From the NCBI GenBank assembly GCA_035714365.1, contig DASTMB010000007.1, forward strand, positions 1-37,409: a DNA stretch of 37,409 nucleotides. The letters run 5' to 3'. This document shows, one piece after another, positions 1 through 6,468 of this stretch. How positions within the stretch are numbered: the stretch's first letter is position 1; every line of letters starts with the position of its first letter. The translations under genes were made by a program, and so were the position numbers. The notes beneath the pieces are model-generated. The model did no database searches. It was not told the origin of the DNA and worked only from the letters and a program-made list of their open reading frames with translations. The stretch comes from Mycobacteriales bacterium. Lineage in GTDB: Bacteria > Actinomycetota > Actinomycetes > BP-191.

Positions 1-26
1 GCCGCTGCCGGCGCGCCACCAGCCGG

Positions 27-44
27 CGGGCGCTCGCGCGCCCG
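27..44 (-). terminator. Hairpin downstream of the first small secreted gene
   Basis: A perfect 7-bp stem (CGGGCGC / GCGCCCG) with a TCGC loop lies about 95 bases downstream of the stop codon of the 66-residue protein and just beyond the conserved 3' element at 63-85. No T-tract follows on either strand, so termination is inferred from position only. The paralogous gene at 2938-3126 also has a hairpin beyond its copy of the element. Confidence 0.3.
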
Positions 45-62
45 GACCGCGTCGGGCGTTGC

Positions 63-85
63 GGGTGCTCGTACCTGCCGAACGG
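63..85 (-). repeat. Conserved 3' element, copy 1 (pairs with 2861-2883)
   Basis: Plus-strand pattern GGGTGC-N5-CCTGCCGAACGG. All 18 fixed bases and the 5-base spacer length recur at 2861-2883. In both places the element lies on the 3' side of a small secreted four-cysteine gene, ending 53 bases (here) or 55 bases (copy 2) from the stop codon. It may be an RNA 3' element, a protein-binding site, or the remnant of a duplication that carried flanking DNA. Function unknown. Confidence 0.6.
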
Positions 86-129
86 GCGCCGCCGGGGCCG
101 ATCCCGGCTGCGGCCCGAGGTACGGGCGG

Positions 130-147
130 GAGCGCCGCTAGGCGCTC
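130..147 (-). other. Hairpin enclosing the stop codon of the 66-residue gene
   Basis: GAGCGCC and GGCGCTC form a perfect 7-bp stem around a 4-base loop. The TAG stop (138-140) lies inside the loop. Such a stem could act in termination, ribosome release or mRNA stability. No U-tract follows. The other small gene lacks this exact structure. Confidence 0.4.
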
Positions 148-338
148 GGCGGGGTCACGCAGATGTGGAATGTGGAGTTGAGGCAGACCGGCTGGCTCAG
201 CTCCTCCTCGAAGCACTGGAGGATGAATGTGCCCGCGTCGAGGCACTCCGGCGGCGCCGAGGCGGACGCCGAGGCCGGCGCCGCGAACGCCGCGGCGGCG
301 GCCGCCGCGAGCGCCAGGCGCACGATGCGCTTGGTCAC
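138..338 (-). CDS. Small secreted four-cysteine protein, paralogue A (unknown function)
   Basis: A 66-residue protein starting with GTG. Residues 1-26 form a Sec signal peptide: basic MTKRIVR, an Ala-rich core, and an A-S-A type cleavage site. The mature part of about 40 residues has four cysteines (C32, C42, C52, C60; spacing 9, 9, 7) and ends VTPPSA. The start is fixed by an unusually long Shine-Dalgarno sequence, AGGAGGTGATC, seven bases after its AGGAGG core. It is paralogous to 2938-3126: same size, four mature cysteines, a C-terminal C-V...PP motif, a similar leader and a shared 3' element. It could be a disulfide-stabilised peptide released outside the cell, a bacteriocin-like product or a surface signal. 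None of these is shown, and I do not recognise the family. Confidence 0.8.
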   Translation of the reverse strand: MTKRIVRLALAAAAAAAFAAPASASASAPPECLDAGTFILQCFEEELSQPVCLNSTFHICVTPPSA

Positions 339-342
339 GTGA

Positions 343-407
343 TCACCTCCTCCTGTCGCCGGGGTGGACCGGGCGGCCGGGGCGACACCGGGACGCCGCC
401 GCGCGGG
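343..407 (-). promoter_or_regulatory. Conserved leader of small gene A, including extended RBS
   Basis: Hand alignment of this 65-base block with 3134-3197 shows roughly three quarters identity with short gaps. Conserved parts include the Shine-Dalgarno region, the following GTCG motif, a CCGGG-CGAC core and the distal CCGCGCGG. Unlike copy 2, I see no TANNNT -10 box upstream. Conservation outside the coding region suggests the leader was duplicated with the gene and may be kept for RNA structure or translation control. Confidence 0.5.
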
Positions 408-700
408 TGACGCGCGCGACCGGGCTGGGCGCGGTCCGGGCGCGCGGGAGCGCGCCGGCGGACGGCGATGACGGGAGTGGCGGGGACGTCAGGAACGAAG
501 GGGGCATCGGGGGGCGGGGTCGCGGACGGACGGCTGGGCGGCCCGCGGCCGCGCCGGGCACGCGAACGCGCCCACGCGGACCGCACGCCGTTGTGCGGTC
601 GTACGCGCACCGGCCGAACGGCGCGCGGCGGCCGTTGCCGAGACGGCGCCGCGGGCACCCGGTGCGGGGTGTCAGGGCGTGGTTCGCCGCCCCGCCCGCG
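408..700. other. Non-coding stretch, nothing recognised
   Basis: Between the leader of small gene A and the stop codon of the membrane-protein gene at 701-1474 I see no credible gene. The long reading frames here are arginine/proline-rich artefacts of extreme GC content. There are no TA dinucleotides between about 400 and 590, so no normal -10 box is visible. A GCCGAACGG at 613-621 resembles part of the conserved 3' element but lacks its other half. Confidence 0.5.
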
Positions 701-1474
701 TCACCTGCCGCCGCGACCGGACAGAACGCCGCTCTGCTCCGGGGCGCCGAGCCGCAGCAGCAACGTCACCGCGAGGCCGCCGGCGATCCAGATCCACCCG
801 GCCAGCTCCAGCCCCTCCTCGACCGCGACCTCGGTCTCGTAGCCGGCGCTGCCGTGCTCCTCCCCCGCCGCGAACAGCACCGGCGACGCCGCCTCGAGGA
901 AGACCGCGACCACGAGCGCGAGCAGCCCGCCGCGGACCAGCGCCCGCGCCGCGTCGCCGCCGCCCTCCGCGATCCGCCACAGCAGCACGAACGCCACCGC
1001 CAGCACCGGCAGCCAGACCACCGGCCAGACCAGGCGTTCGGCGTGCTCGACGGGCAGGTGCTCGCCGAGCCGCGAGACGCGTTCGTGGATGGCGAGGAAG
1101 TCGTCGAACGACAGGAACGCCACGACCAGCGCGCACGCGGTGAGCGCGCGGCGCCGTGCGGACGTCGCCGCGAGCAGCCCGAGCAGCAGCGCCGCGCCGG
1201 CCTCGACGGCGACGCTGGCCCACCCCCACGCGCTGTCGTCGGAGTCGGCGTTGAACGCGTGGATCCGGTCGTCGAGCGCGAGCAGGTCGACCAGGTGCGT
1301 GACGGCGAGCAGCGCGAACCCGGCCACGGACAGCAGGAGCGTGACGCGGACCACGGTGGCGACGGCGTCGGCGACCGGCGACCGGCCGGGCTCCAGCGGC
1401 CGCCGCAGCACCCGCCGCAACGGTCCGGGCACGACGACGAGCAGCCGGTCGGTCAGCCGGATCAGCCGGTCCAC
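701..1474 (-). CDS. Six-helix integral membrane protein with SFDDFLAIHE motif
   Basis: A 257-residue protein starting with GTG, preceded by GAGGAGG five bases upstream, which decides the start over the much longer open frame. About six hydrophobic helices lie near residues 45-66, 85-103, 110-126, 150-168, 181-200 and 222-241. The sequence SFDDFLAIHERV at about 122-133 resembles an acidic-H-E motif I associate with uncharacterised actinobacterial multipass proteins (S-x-D-[DE]-x3-[LI]-H-E). That association is from memory, not a search. Acidic and histidine residues in or beside helices might bind metal. It is divergent from the GH18 gene, with 135 bases between the starts. Function unknown. 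Confidence 0.75.
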   Translation of the reverse strand: MDRLIRLTDRLLVVVPGPLRRVLRRPLEPGRSPVADAVATVVRVTLLLSVAGFALLAVTHLVDLLALDDRIHAFNADSDDSAWGWASVAVEAGAALLLGLLAATSARRRALTACALVVAFLSFDDFLAIHERVSRLGEHLPVEHAERLVWPVVWLPVLAVAFVLLWRIAEGGGDAARALVRGGLLALVVAVFLEAASPVLFAAGEEHGSAGYETEVAVEEGLELAGWIWIAGGLAVTLLLRLGAPEQSGVLSGRGGR

Positions 1475-1609
1475 CCGCGCCTCCTCGCCCCGTGCGGCCC
1501 CCCGCACCGTATCGGCGGGTCCCGGCGGCGGCTGGAACGCGCGTTCGCCGGACAGCGGCGCCCCGCCCTGCGAGGCTGGGCGGACCGACCGAAAAGCGGG
1601 GGAAACCCG

Positions 1610-2689
1610 ATGACCCGACCCTGGCGCACCGTCGCCGTCGCCGCGCTGGTGGCGCTCGCCGCCGCGCCCGCACCCGCGCAGGCGGCCACCCGCCGCACCG
1701 TGTCCGGCTGGCTGCCGTACTGGTCGCAGTCGAACAACCTCCAGCACTTCGCCGCCAACGCGGACCTCTTCCGCGCGGTGAGCCCGTTCTGGTACCGCGC
1801 GGACGGCAGCACGACGGTCTACGCGCAGCCGGGCGCGGAGGACGCGACGGTGCTCCGGACGGCGCGCTCGAAGGGCGTCCCGGTCGTCCCGACGGTGACC
1901 GAGTCGATGAACGCCAAGGACATGGCCGCCATCCTCGGCATGGCGAGCCGGCGCACCGCGCACGCCGACCGGCTGATCCGGATCGTCGACGTGCACGGCT
2001 TCGCCGGCATCGACCTGGACTACGAGCAGTTCGTCGTGACGACCGACCAGACGGTCGCCGCGACGAACAAGAGCGGCTTCTCCGCGCTGGTGAAGGAGCT
2101 CTGCGGCAAGCTGCGGGCGCGCGGCAAGCAGTGCGTCATCACCGTGCACGCCCGCACCGACGACGCCATGCAGGCGAGCTACCGGCCCACGCACGCGGTC
2201 GGCGTGTTCGACTTCGCCGTCATCGCGAGGTACGCCACGACGATGCGGATCATGACCTACGGCCAGCACTACCCGTCCGGCAAGACCGCCGGGCCGGTCG
2301 CCGGGCTGCCGTGGGTCGAGGCGGTCGCGAAGTACACCGTGAGCAAGGTCGGCTCGTACAGGTCGCGGGTCGAGCTCGGCGTCGCGCAGGTCGGCTACGA
2401 CTGGCCGTCGACGGGCGTCAAGGCGACCACGTACACGTTCGCGCAGGCCGTCGCGAAGCTGCGCGCCGTCGGCTCGCCGCGCATGTGGTCCAGCACCGAG
2501 CAGGCGCCGTACTTCAACTACCGGTCCGCGGACGGCGTCGGGCACCGGGTCTGGTACGACGACGCGCAGTCGGGCGCGATCCGCGCGCGGCTGGCGTTGC
2601 GGTACGGCTTCGCGGGGACCGCGCTGTGGTACCCGGGCATCGAGGACCCGAACCTGTGGTCGCCGCTGCGGTCGATGTCGCAGGCCTGA
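1610..2689 (+). CDS. Secreted glycoside hydrolase family 18-type protein
   Basis: A 359-residue protein. Residues 1-26 are a Sec signal peptide ending A-Q-A-A; the rest is a TIM-barrel of the GH18 chitinase / YaaH-like type. The family's catalytic strand is visible as GIDLDYEQF, with the D135-x-D137-x-E139 pattern; E139 would be the proton donor. MTYGQH at about 220 matches the conserved M-x-Y motif, and ALWYPG near the C-terminus matches the final barrel strand with its substrate-binding Trp. The ATG start has GGGGGAAA upstream. Likely substrates are chitin, chito-oligosaccharides or peptidoglycan glycan. No binding module (LysM, CBM) is present. The gene is monocistronic, ending 10 bases before the 3' end of an opposing tRNA. 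Confidence 0.88.
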   Translation: MTRPWRTVAVAALVALAAAPAPAQAATRRTVSGWLPYWSQSNNLQHFAANADLFRAVSPFWYRADGSTTVYAQPGAEDATVLRTARSKGVPVVPTVTESMNAKDMAAILGMASRRTAHADRLIRIVDVHGFAGIDLDYEQFVVTTDQTVAATNKSGFSALVKELCGKLRARGKQCVITVHARTDDAMQASYRPTHAVGVFDFAVIARYATTMRIMTYGQHYPSGKTAGPVAGLPWVEAVAKYTVSKVGSYRSRVELGVAQVGYDWPSTGVKATTYTFAQAVAKLRAVGSPRMWSSTEQAPYFNYRSADGVGHRVWYDDAQSGAIRARLALRYGFAGTALWYPGIEDPNLWSPLRSMSQA

Positions 2690-2699
2690 CCGGCCGCGG

Positions 2700-2774
2700 T
2701 GCCCCCGGCGGGAGTCGAACCCGCACCAGAGCCGATTTTAAGTCGGCCGCCTCTGCCGGTTGGGCTACGGGGGC
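2700..2774 (-). tRNA. tRNA with UAA anticodon (Leu by anticodon), short variable loop
   Basis: The reverse strand folds into a cloverleaf. The acceptor is GCCCCCG/CGGGGGC with discriminator A73. The D-arm is GCC...GGC with the GG pair in the loop. The anticodon stem GCCGA/TCGGC has loop CTTAAAA, giving anticodon UAA. The T-arm is GCGGG-TTCGACT-CCCGC. After A73 the genome reads CCG, so CCA is not encoded. Decoding of UUA (Leu) is read from the anticodon, and A73 fits leucine identity. The variable region is only about 6 bases, whereas bacterial tRNA-Leu normally carries a long variable arm. Either this is a compact tRNA-Leu form or its identity is not leucine. Confidence 0.85.
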
Positions 2775-2804
2775 GCGGCCCAGTGTCCCAGGCCGGACGC
2801 GCGA

Positions 2805-2846
2805 GAGCCCGGCGCCCCGGTCGTGCCGTACCGGGTGGCCGGGCTC
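2805..2846 (-). terminator. Imperfect GC-rich hairpin downstream of small gene B
   Basis: GAGCCCGG pairs with CCGGGCTC (8 bp). After a 2x2 internal mismatch, CCCGGT pairs with ACCGGG (6 bp), closing a loop of about 8 bases. It lies past the conserved 3' element of the gene at 2938-3126 and before the tRNA, so it probably ends that transcript. There is no T-tract, which is common for actinobacterial terminators. Confidence 0.5.
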
Positions 2847-2860
2847 CGCGAACGAACGTG

Positions 2861-2883
2861 GGGTGCGCCCGCCTGCCGAACGG
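2861..2883 (-). repeat. Conserved 3' element, copy 2 (pairs with 63-85)
   Basis: GGGTGC-N5-CCTGCCGAACGG, identical to copy 1 at all fixed positions and in spacer length, 55 bases from the stop codon of small gene B. A second CTGCCGAA starts at 2895, 22 bases from the first one at 2873 (about two helical turns), which could mean a pair of protein-binding half sites in this copy. Confidence 0.6.
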
Positions 2884-2937
2884 TCGCGCGACGGCTGCCG
2901 AAGGCCGCCGCGCGCCGAGGCGCGCGCGGTCAGGACG

Positions 2938-3126
2938 TCAGCCCTGCGCCGGCGGGAGGCCGATGTTCACGCACTTCTCCCAGATCGGTGTGGGCAGGTC
3001 GACGCACTGCTCGCAGGACGGGAGGAATGTCTTGTCGCAGTAGGGCGACTCGGCGTGCGCGGTCGCGGGGACCGCGAGCGCCGCGACGGCCGCGGCGGAG
3101 AGAGCGAGCCGGAGGGCGATCTTCAT
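2938..3126 (-). CDS. Small secreted four-cysteine protein, paralogue B (unknown function)
   Basis: A 62-residue protein. Residues 1-25 are a signal peptide ending A-H-A. The mature peptide of about 37 residues has C30, C38, C41 and C52 (spacing 7, 2, 10) and ends CVNIGLPPAQG. The ATG at 3126 is chosen over a longer open frame because AAGGAGGTGA, a 10-base match to the anti-Shine-Dalgarno sequence, lies just upstream. It shares with 138-338 the F-[IL]-x-x-C segment, a Q-x0-1-C-[VL] segment, a final C-V and PP near the C-terminus. Own promoter (3226-3254) and a terminator-like hairpin (2805-2846) make it a single-gene unit. The cysteines are likely paired outside the cell; partner and role unknown. 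Confidence 0.82.
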   Translation of the reverse strand: MKIALRLALSAAAVAALAVPATAHAESPYCDKTFLPSCEQCVDLPTPIWEKCVNIGLPPAQG

Positions 3127-3133
3127 GGTGGGG

Positions 3134-3197
3134 TCACCTCCTTCCGTCGTCGGCGGGGCGGAACGGGCGCCCGGGCGACGCGGGCGCCTCCGCGCGG
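3134..3197 (-). promoter_or_regulatory. Conserved leader of small gene B, including extended RBS
   Basis: A 64-base block upstream of the ATG that aligns with the leader of paralogue A (343-407). It carries the AAGGAGGTGA Shine-Dalgarno sequence and G/C-rich segments (CGGGCGCCCGGGCGAC) able to form stems. With the promoter at 3226-3254 the mRNA would have a leader of about 90 bases. Confidence 0.5.
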
Positions 3198-3225
3198 TCG
3201 GGGGCACGCGCACGGGGAGCCGCCG

Positions 3226-3254
3226 ACGGTACGGAGCGGACGTACCGGTGTAAA
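3226..3254 (-). promoter_or_regulatory. Promoter of small gene B (TTTACA-N17-TACCGT)
   Basis: On the minus strand TTTACA (3249-3254; five of six bases of TTGACA) is separated by 17 bases from TACCGT (3226-3231), which fits the actinobacterial TANNNT -10 box. Transcription would start near 3219. The bases around the -10 (CGTACCGTCG) also occur at the rpfB and anchored-protein promoters. Confidence 0.6.
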
Positions 3255-3261
3255 GCAGCCC

Positions 3262-4053
3262 TCAGCCGCGGGCCAGCTCCACCGCGCGGGCGAAGACGGC
3301 GTCGATCATCGGCTCGGTGAGCCGGCCGGTGAACGTGTTCTGCTGGCTCGGGTGGTAGCAGCCGAGCACGACCGGCGCCCCCTCCCCCAGCGGCACCTCG
3401 ACCAGGTGCCCGAACGCCGCCCGCCGCGCCGGCACCGGGTACCCGGCGGCGCGCAGCGCGGGGAACGCCGCCGCCCAGGCGAAGCCGCCGAGCGCGACGA
3501 CGACCCGCAGCGCGGGCGCGAGCAGCTCGAGGTCGCGGACCAGCCACGGCCGGCAGGCGTCGCGTTCCTCCGGGGTGGGCTTGTTGGCGGGCGGCGCGCA
3601 GTGGACGGCGGCGCAGATGCGGGTGTCGACGAGCCGCTGTCCGTCGCCGGCGCGCACCGACGTCGGCTGCGTGGCGAGGCCGGCGCGGTACAGCGCGGCG
3701 TAGAGCCAGTCGCCGGAGCGGTCGCCGGTGAAGATGCGGCCGGTGCGGTTGCCGCCGTGCGCGGCGGGCGCGAGGCCGACGATCGCGACGCGCGCCCGCT
3801 CGCCGCCCCACGACGGGACGGGGCGGCCCCAGTAGACCTCGTCCGCGAACGACGCCCGCCGCTCGTCGGCGACGCGTTCCCGCCACTCGACCAGGCGGGG
3901 GCAGGCGCGGCAGACGGAGACGCGCGAGTCGAGGTGGCCGAGGCTGACCGCGGTCGGGGCGAGCCGCGCGACGTCGGCGGGCGTGTACGCGATCGGCGTG
4001 TGGCGGCTGGCCACCTCCGCCGGGTGCTCGGAGCCGGGCGGGACCGCCGCCAT
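3262..4053 (-). CDS. Uracil-DNA glycosylase, family 5 (UdgB type)
   Basis: A 263-residue iron-sulfur uracil-DNA glycosylase. Motif A is GLAPAAHGGNRTGRIFTGD and motif B is CYHPSQQNTFTGRL, both characteristic of family 5, which removes uracil, hypoxanthine and other deaminated bases, a relevant job in a very GC-rich genome. Cysteines in CRACPRL near residue 52 and in C-A-A-V-H-C / D-A-C-R-P further on are placed to ligate the 4Fe-4S cluster. The family lacks the polar residue in motif A used by other UDGs, and here too it reads A-P-A-A. The ATG shares one base with the stop of the upstream ABC permease (TGATG), implying translational coupling to an unrelated transporter. Confidence 0.9.
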   Translation of the reverse strand: MAAVPPGSEHPAEVASRHTPIAYTPADVARLAPTAVSLGHLDSRVSVCRACPRLVEWRERVADERRASFADEVYWGRPVPSWGGERARVAIVGLAPAAHGGNRTGRIFTGDRSGDWLYAALYRAGLATQPTSVRAGDGQRLVDTRICAAVHCAPPANKPTPEERDACRPWLVRDLELLAPALRVVVALGGFAWAAAFPALRAAGYPVPARRAAFGHLVEVPLGEGAPVVLGCYHPSQQNTFTGRLTEPMIDAVFARAVELARG

Positions 4054-4838
4054 CAGGTGACGTCGCGCGTCGTGAAGACCGCGTAGAACGCCCCGAGCAG
4101 CAGCGCCACGTACCCGATCAGCGTCACCGCCGCGCGGCCGCCGCCGAGCGTCTGGCCGGTGGGCAGCTCGACGTGCTGGGCCATGAACGCCGACAGGTTG
4201 GCGGAGACGGCGTACGGGAACAGGCCGGGCCGCAGCCCGACGATGAGCTGCTCGATGATCGCGAAGTAGACGAACGCCGCGCCGAGGGCGGCGCCGGTGA
4301 CCCGGGTCAGGCCGGCGACGGCGAAGCCGAGCAGCGACGTCACGGACACGAGGAACAGCCCGCGCAGCATGCGCAGCAGCACGGCGTTGTGGACGCTGCC
4401 GGTGAGCCCCTCGGTGGTGCCGCGGGTGGCGGCGACGAAGTACGTCAGTCCCCACACGACGACCTGGAGCGCGACCGTGAACGCCACGACGACGGCGACC
4501 AGCGCGACCGCCTTGGCGAGCAGCACCCGCCCGCGCCGCGGCTCCCAGAACAGCAGCGCCTGCATCGTGCCGTTGTGCCACTCGGCGCCGGAGTAGCTCG
4601 CGCCGAGGACGAAGCCCATGATCGCGCAGCCGACGGCGACGGCGGTCGCGGCGGCGGGCAGCGCGTCGCGCGCGTACAGCCGCGGATCGCTGAACGCGCC
4701 CGGCGGCAGCTCCGGCCGCGACACGGCGAAGATCCGGATCTCGACCAGCAGCACGATGCCGAGCAGGACGAGCGCGAGGATGCGGCCGAGCCGCCGCGAC
4801 GTCAGCCGCAGCAGCTCCGCGCGGAGCAGCCGGGTCAC
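4053..4838 (-). CDS. ABC-2 type exporter, membrane permease subunit
   Basis: A 261-residue multipass protein with about six hydrophobic segments (near 17-34, 62-82, 110-132, 155-180, 184-200 and 236-255). The N-terminal MTRLLRAELLRLTSRR followed by a first helix is typical of ABC-2 permeases, as is SGAEWHNGTMQALLFWEPRR in the first cytoplasmic region. The GTG start overlaps the stop of the ATPase gene by four bases (GTGA), so the two subunits are made together. Substrate unknown; relatives export drugs, lipids or peptides. Confidence 0.85.
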   Translation of the reverse strand: MTRLLRAELLRLTSRRLGRILALVLLGIVLLVEIRIFAVSRPELPPGAFSDPRLYARDALPAAATAVAVGCAIMGFVLGASYSGAEWHNGTMQALLFWEPRRGRVLLAKAVALVAVVVAFTVALQVVVWGLTYFVAATRGTTEGLTGSVHNAVLLRMLRGLFLVSVTSLLGFAVAGLTRVTGAALGAAFVYFAIIEQLIVGLRPGLFPYAVSANLSAFMAQHVELPTGQTLGGGRAAVTLIGYVALLLGAFYAVFTTRDVT

Positions 4839-5749
4839 GCCGCACCTCCGGTCAGCTCGAGGAACACGCTCTCCAGGTTCGCGTGCAACGGCGTCAGCTC
4901 CGACACGTAGAGCCGTTTCGCGGCGAGCGCCTTGGTGATGGCGGCGGCGTCGGCGACGTCGCGGACGAGCAGGTGGTCCTCGGCGCGGGCGACGGCGAGG
5001 CCGGCCGCGGCGAGCACCTCCTCGCCCTTCGCCAGGTCGGCGACGACGACGCGCACCTCGCCGGTCGCGCGGGTGGCGAGCACGTCGCGGACCGAGCCGG
5101 ACGCGATGCGCCGGCCGGACACGAGGATGTCGACGGTGTCGCAGACCTGCTCGACCTCGCCGAGCAGGTGCGACGAGAGGAAGACGGTGACGCCGCGCGA
5201 GCCGAGCGCGCGGATCAGCTCGCGCACCTCGCGGATGCCGGCCGGGTCGAGGCCGTTGCTCGGCTCGTCCAGGATGAGCAGCCGCGGCCGCTTCATCAGC
5301 GCGGCGGCGATGCCGAGCCGCTGCCGCATGCCGAGCGAGTACCCCTTGACCCGGTCGTCGCCGCGGTCGGCGAGGCCGACGCGCTGCAACGCCTCCTCCA
5401 CCCGCTCGTCCGGCAGCCCGGCCACGCGGGCGAGGATCTGGAGGTTCCGCCGCCCGGAGAACGCCGGGAAGAACAGCGGCGTCTCGACCAGCGCGCCGAC
5501 CGAGTCGATGACCTCGGGCAGCGCCTCCGGCACCGGCCGGCCGAGCAGCCGGACCTCGCCCGCGTCCGGGCGGACCAGGCCGAGCAGCATCCGGATCGTC
5601 GTGGTCTTGCCGGAGCCGTTGGGGCCGAGGAAGCCGTGCACGCCGCCCTCGGCGACGGACAGGTCGAGACCGTCCACGGCGTTGCGCGGCGGGCGGCGGA
5701 ACGGCCGGTAGGTCTTGCGCGCGCCGGCCAGCTCGATGACGGCGGTCAC
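4835..5749 (-). CDS. ABC transporter ATP-binding subunit (ABC-2 exporter)
   Basis: A 304-residue ATPase with Walker A GPNGSGKTTT near residue 42, signature YSLGMRQRLG, Walker B LLILDEPSNGLDP and a switch-region SSHLLGEVE. The C-terminal 80 residues form the extension common in CcmA/DrrA-type exporter ATPases. It pairs with the permease at 4053-4838. The GTG start is fixed by a four-base overlap with the stop of the dienelactone hydrolase gene. It energises export across the cytoplasmic membrane; cargo unknown. Confidence 0.92.
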   Translation of the reverse strand: MTAVIELAGARKTYRPFRRPPRNAVDGLDLSVAEGGVHGFLGPNGSGKTTTIRMLLGLVRPDAGEVRLLGRPVPEALPEVIDSVGALVETPLFFPAFSGRRNLQILARVAGLPDERVEEALQRVGLADRGDDRVKGYSLGMRQRLGIAAALMKRPRLLILDEPSNGLDPAGIREVRELIRALGSRGVTVFLSSHLLGEVEQVCDTVDILVSGRRIASGSVRDVLATRATGEVRVVVADLAKGEEVLAAAGLAVARAEDHLLVRDVADAAAITKALAAKRLYVSELTPLHANLESVFLELTGGAA

Positions 5750-6432
5750 GGGAGCCGCGAGCGCAGCAGGGTCAGCGTGCGTTCCCACGCCAGCGCCGCC
5801 GCCTCGGGGTCGTACACGTCGGGGCGGGCGTCGTTGAAGAACGCGTGCTCGGTGCCGGGGTAGCCGTAGACGTCTACGGTGCCGCCGGCCGCCTCGATGG
5901 CGCGCTTGGCGGTCTGGATGCCCTCGGCCTCGGGGCCGCCGTCGCCCTCGGCGGTGTGCAGGGCGGCGGCCTTGCCGTCGTACGACGACCAGGTCGGGCT
6001 CATCCGCTCCCACGGCACGGCCGGGTAGAAGCCGACGGCGACGGCGATCTCCGGCGACAGCGTGGCGGACCAGAGCGCGAGGCTGCCGCCCATGCAGAAG
6101 CCGACCGCGCCGATGCGCTCGCCGCTGGTCTCGGCGCGGGAGACGAGGTAGGACGCCGCGCCGGCGATGTCCTTCGCGGCCCGGTCCATCGCCATGCCCA
6201 TGAGCAGCTTGCCGGCCTCGTCCGGCTCGGTCGTGGTGGCGCCGTGGTACAGGTCGGGCGCCAGCGCGACGAACCCCTCGGCGGCGAACCGGTCGGCCAC
6301 GTCGCGGACGTGCGGCACCAGGCCCCACCACTCCTGGATGACGATCACGCCGGGGCCGGAGCCCGAGCCCGGCAGCGCGAGGTACCCCTCCGCGCTGTCG
6401 CCGTTGCTCGCGAACGTCACCTGCTCGCCCAT
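5746..6432 (-). CDS. Dienelactone hydrolase family protein
   Basis: A 228-residue alpha/beta hydrolase. The nucleophile elbow is GFCMGG with C113 in place of serine. D164 and H196 (TEHAFFND) complete the triad, and E34 in IQEWWGL is the conserved glutamate that contacts the cysteine in dienelactone hydrolases. The family hydrolyses lactones, for example in catechol breakdown. No other aromatic-degradation gene is nearby, so the substrate is open. A good Shine-Dalgarno (GAGGGGAG) precedes the ATG. It is separated by 36 bases from the GH25 gene and overlaps the ABC ATPase gene by four. Confidence 0.9.
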   Translation of the reverse strand: MGEQVTFASNGDSAEGYLALPGSGSGPGVIVIQEWWGLVPHVRDVADRFAAEGFVALAPDLYHGATTTEPDEAGKLLMGMAMDRAAKDIAGAASYLVSRAETSGERIGAVGFCMGGSLALWSATLSPEIAVAVGFYPAVPWERMSPTWSSYDGKAAALHTAEGDGGPEAEGIQTAKRAIEAAGGTVDVYGYPGTEHAFFNDARPDVYDPEAAALAWERTLTLLRSRLP

Positions 6433-6468
6433 GCCGCTCCCCTCGCTGCCGACGTCCGACCGACCCTA

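Noticed and set aside
227-1609. Long upstream extension of the GH18 reading frame
   Set aside because: It is arginine/proline-rich shadow sequence of the opposite strand; a clear signal peptide begins at 1610.
1492-4086. 864-codon plus-strand open frame
   Set aside because: Compositional artefact crossing the GH18 gene, a tRNA and the UDG gene in other frames; no domain is recognisable.
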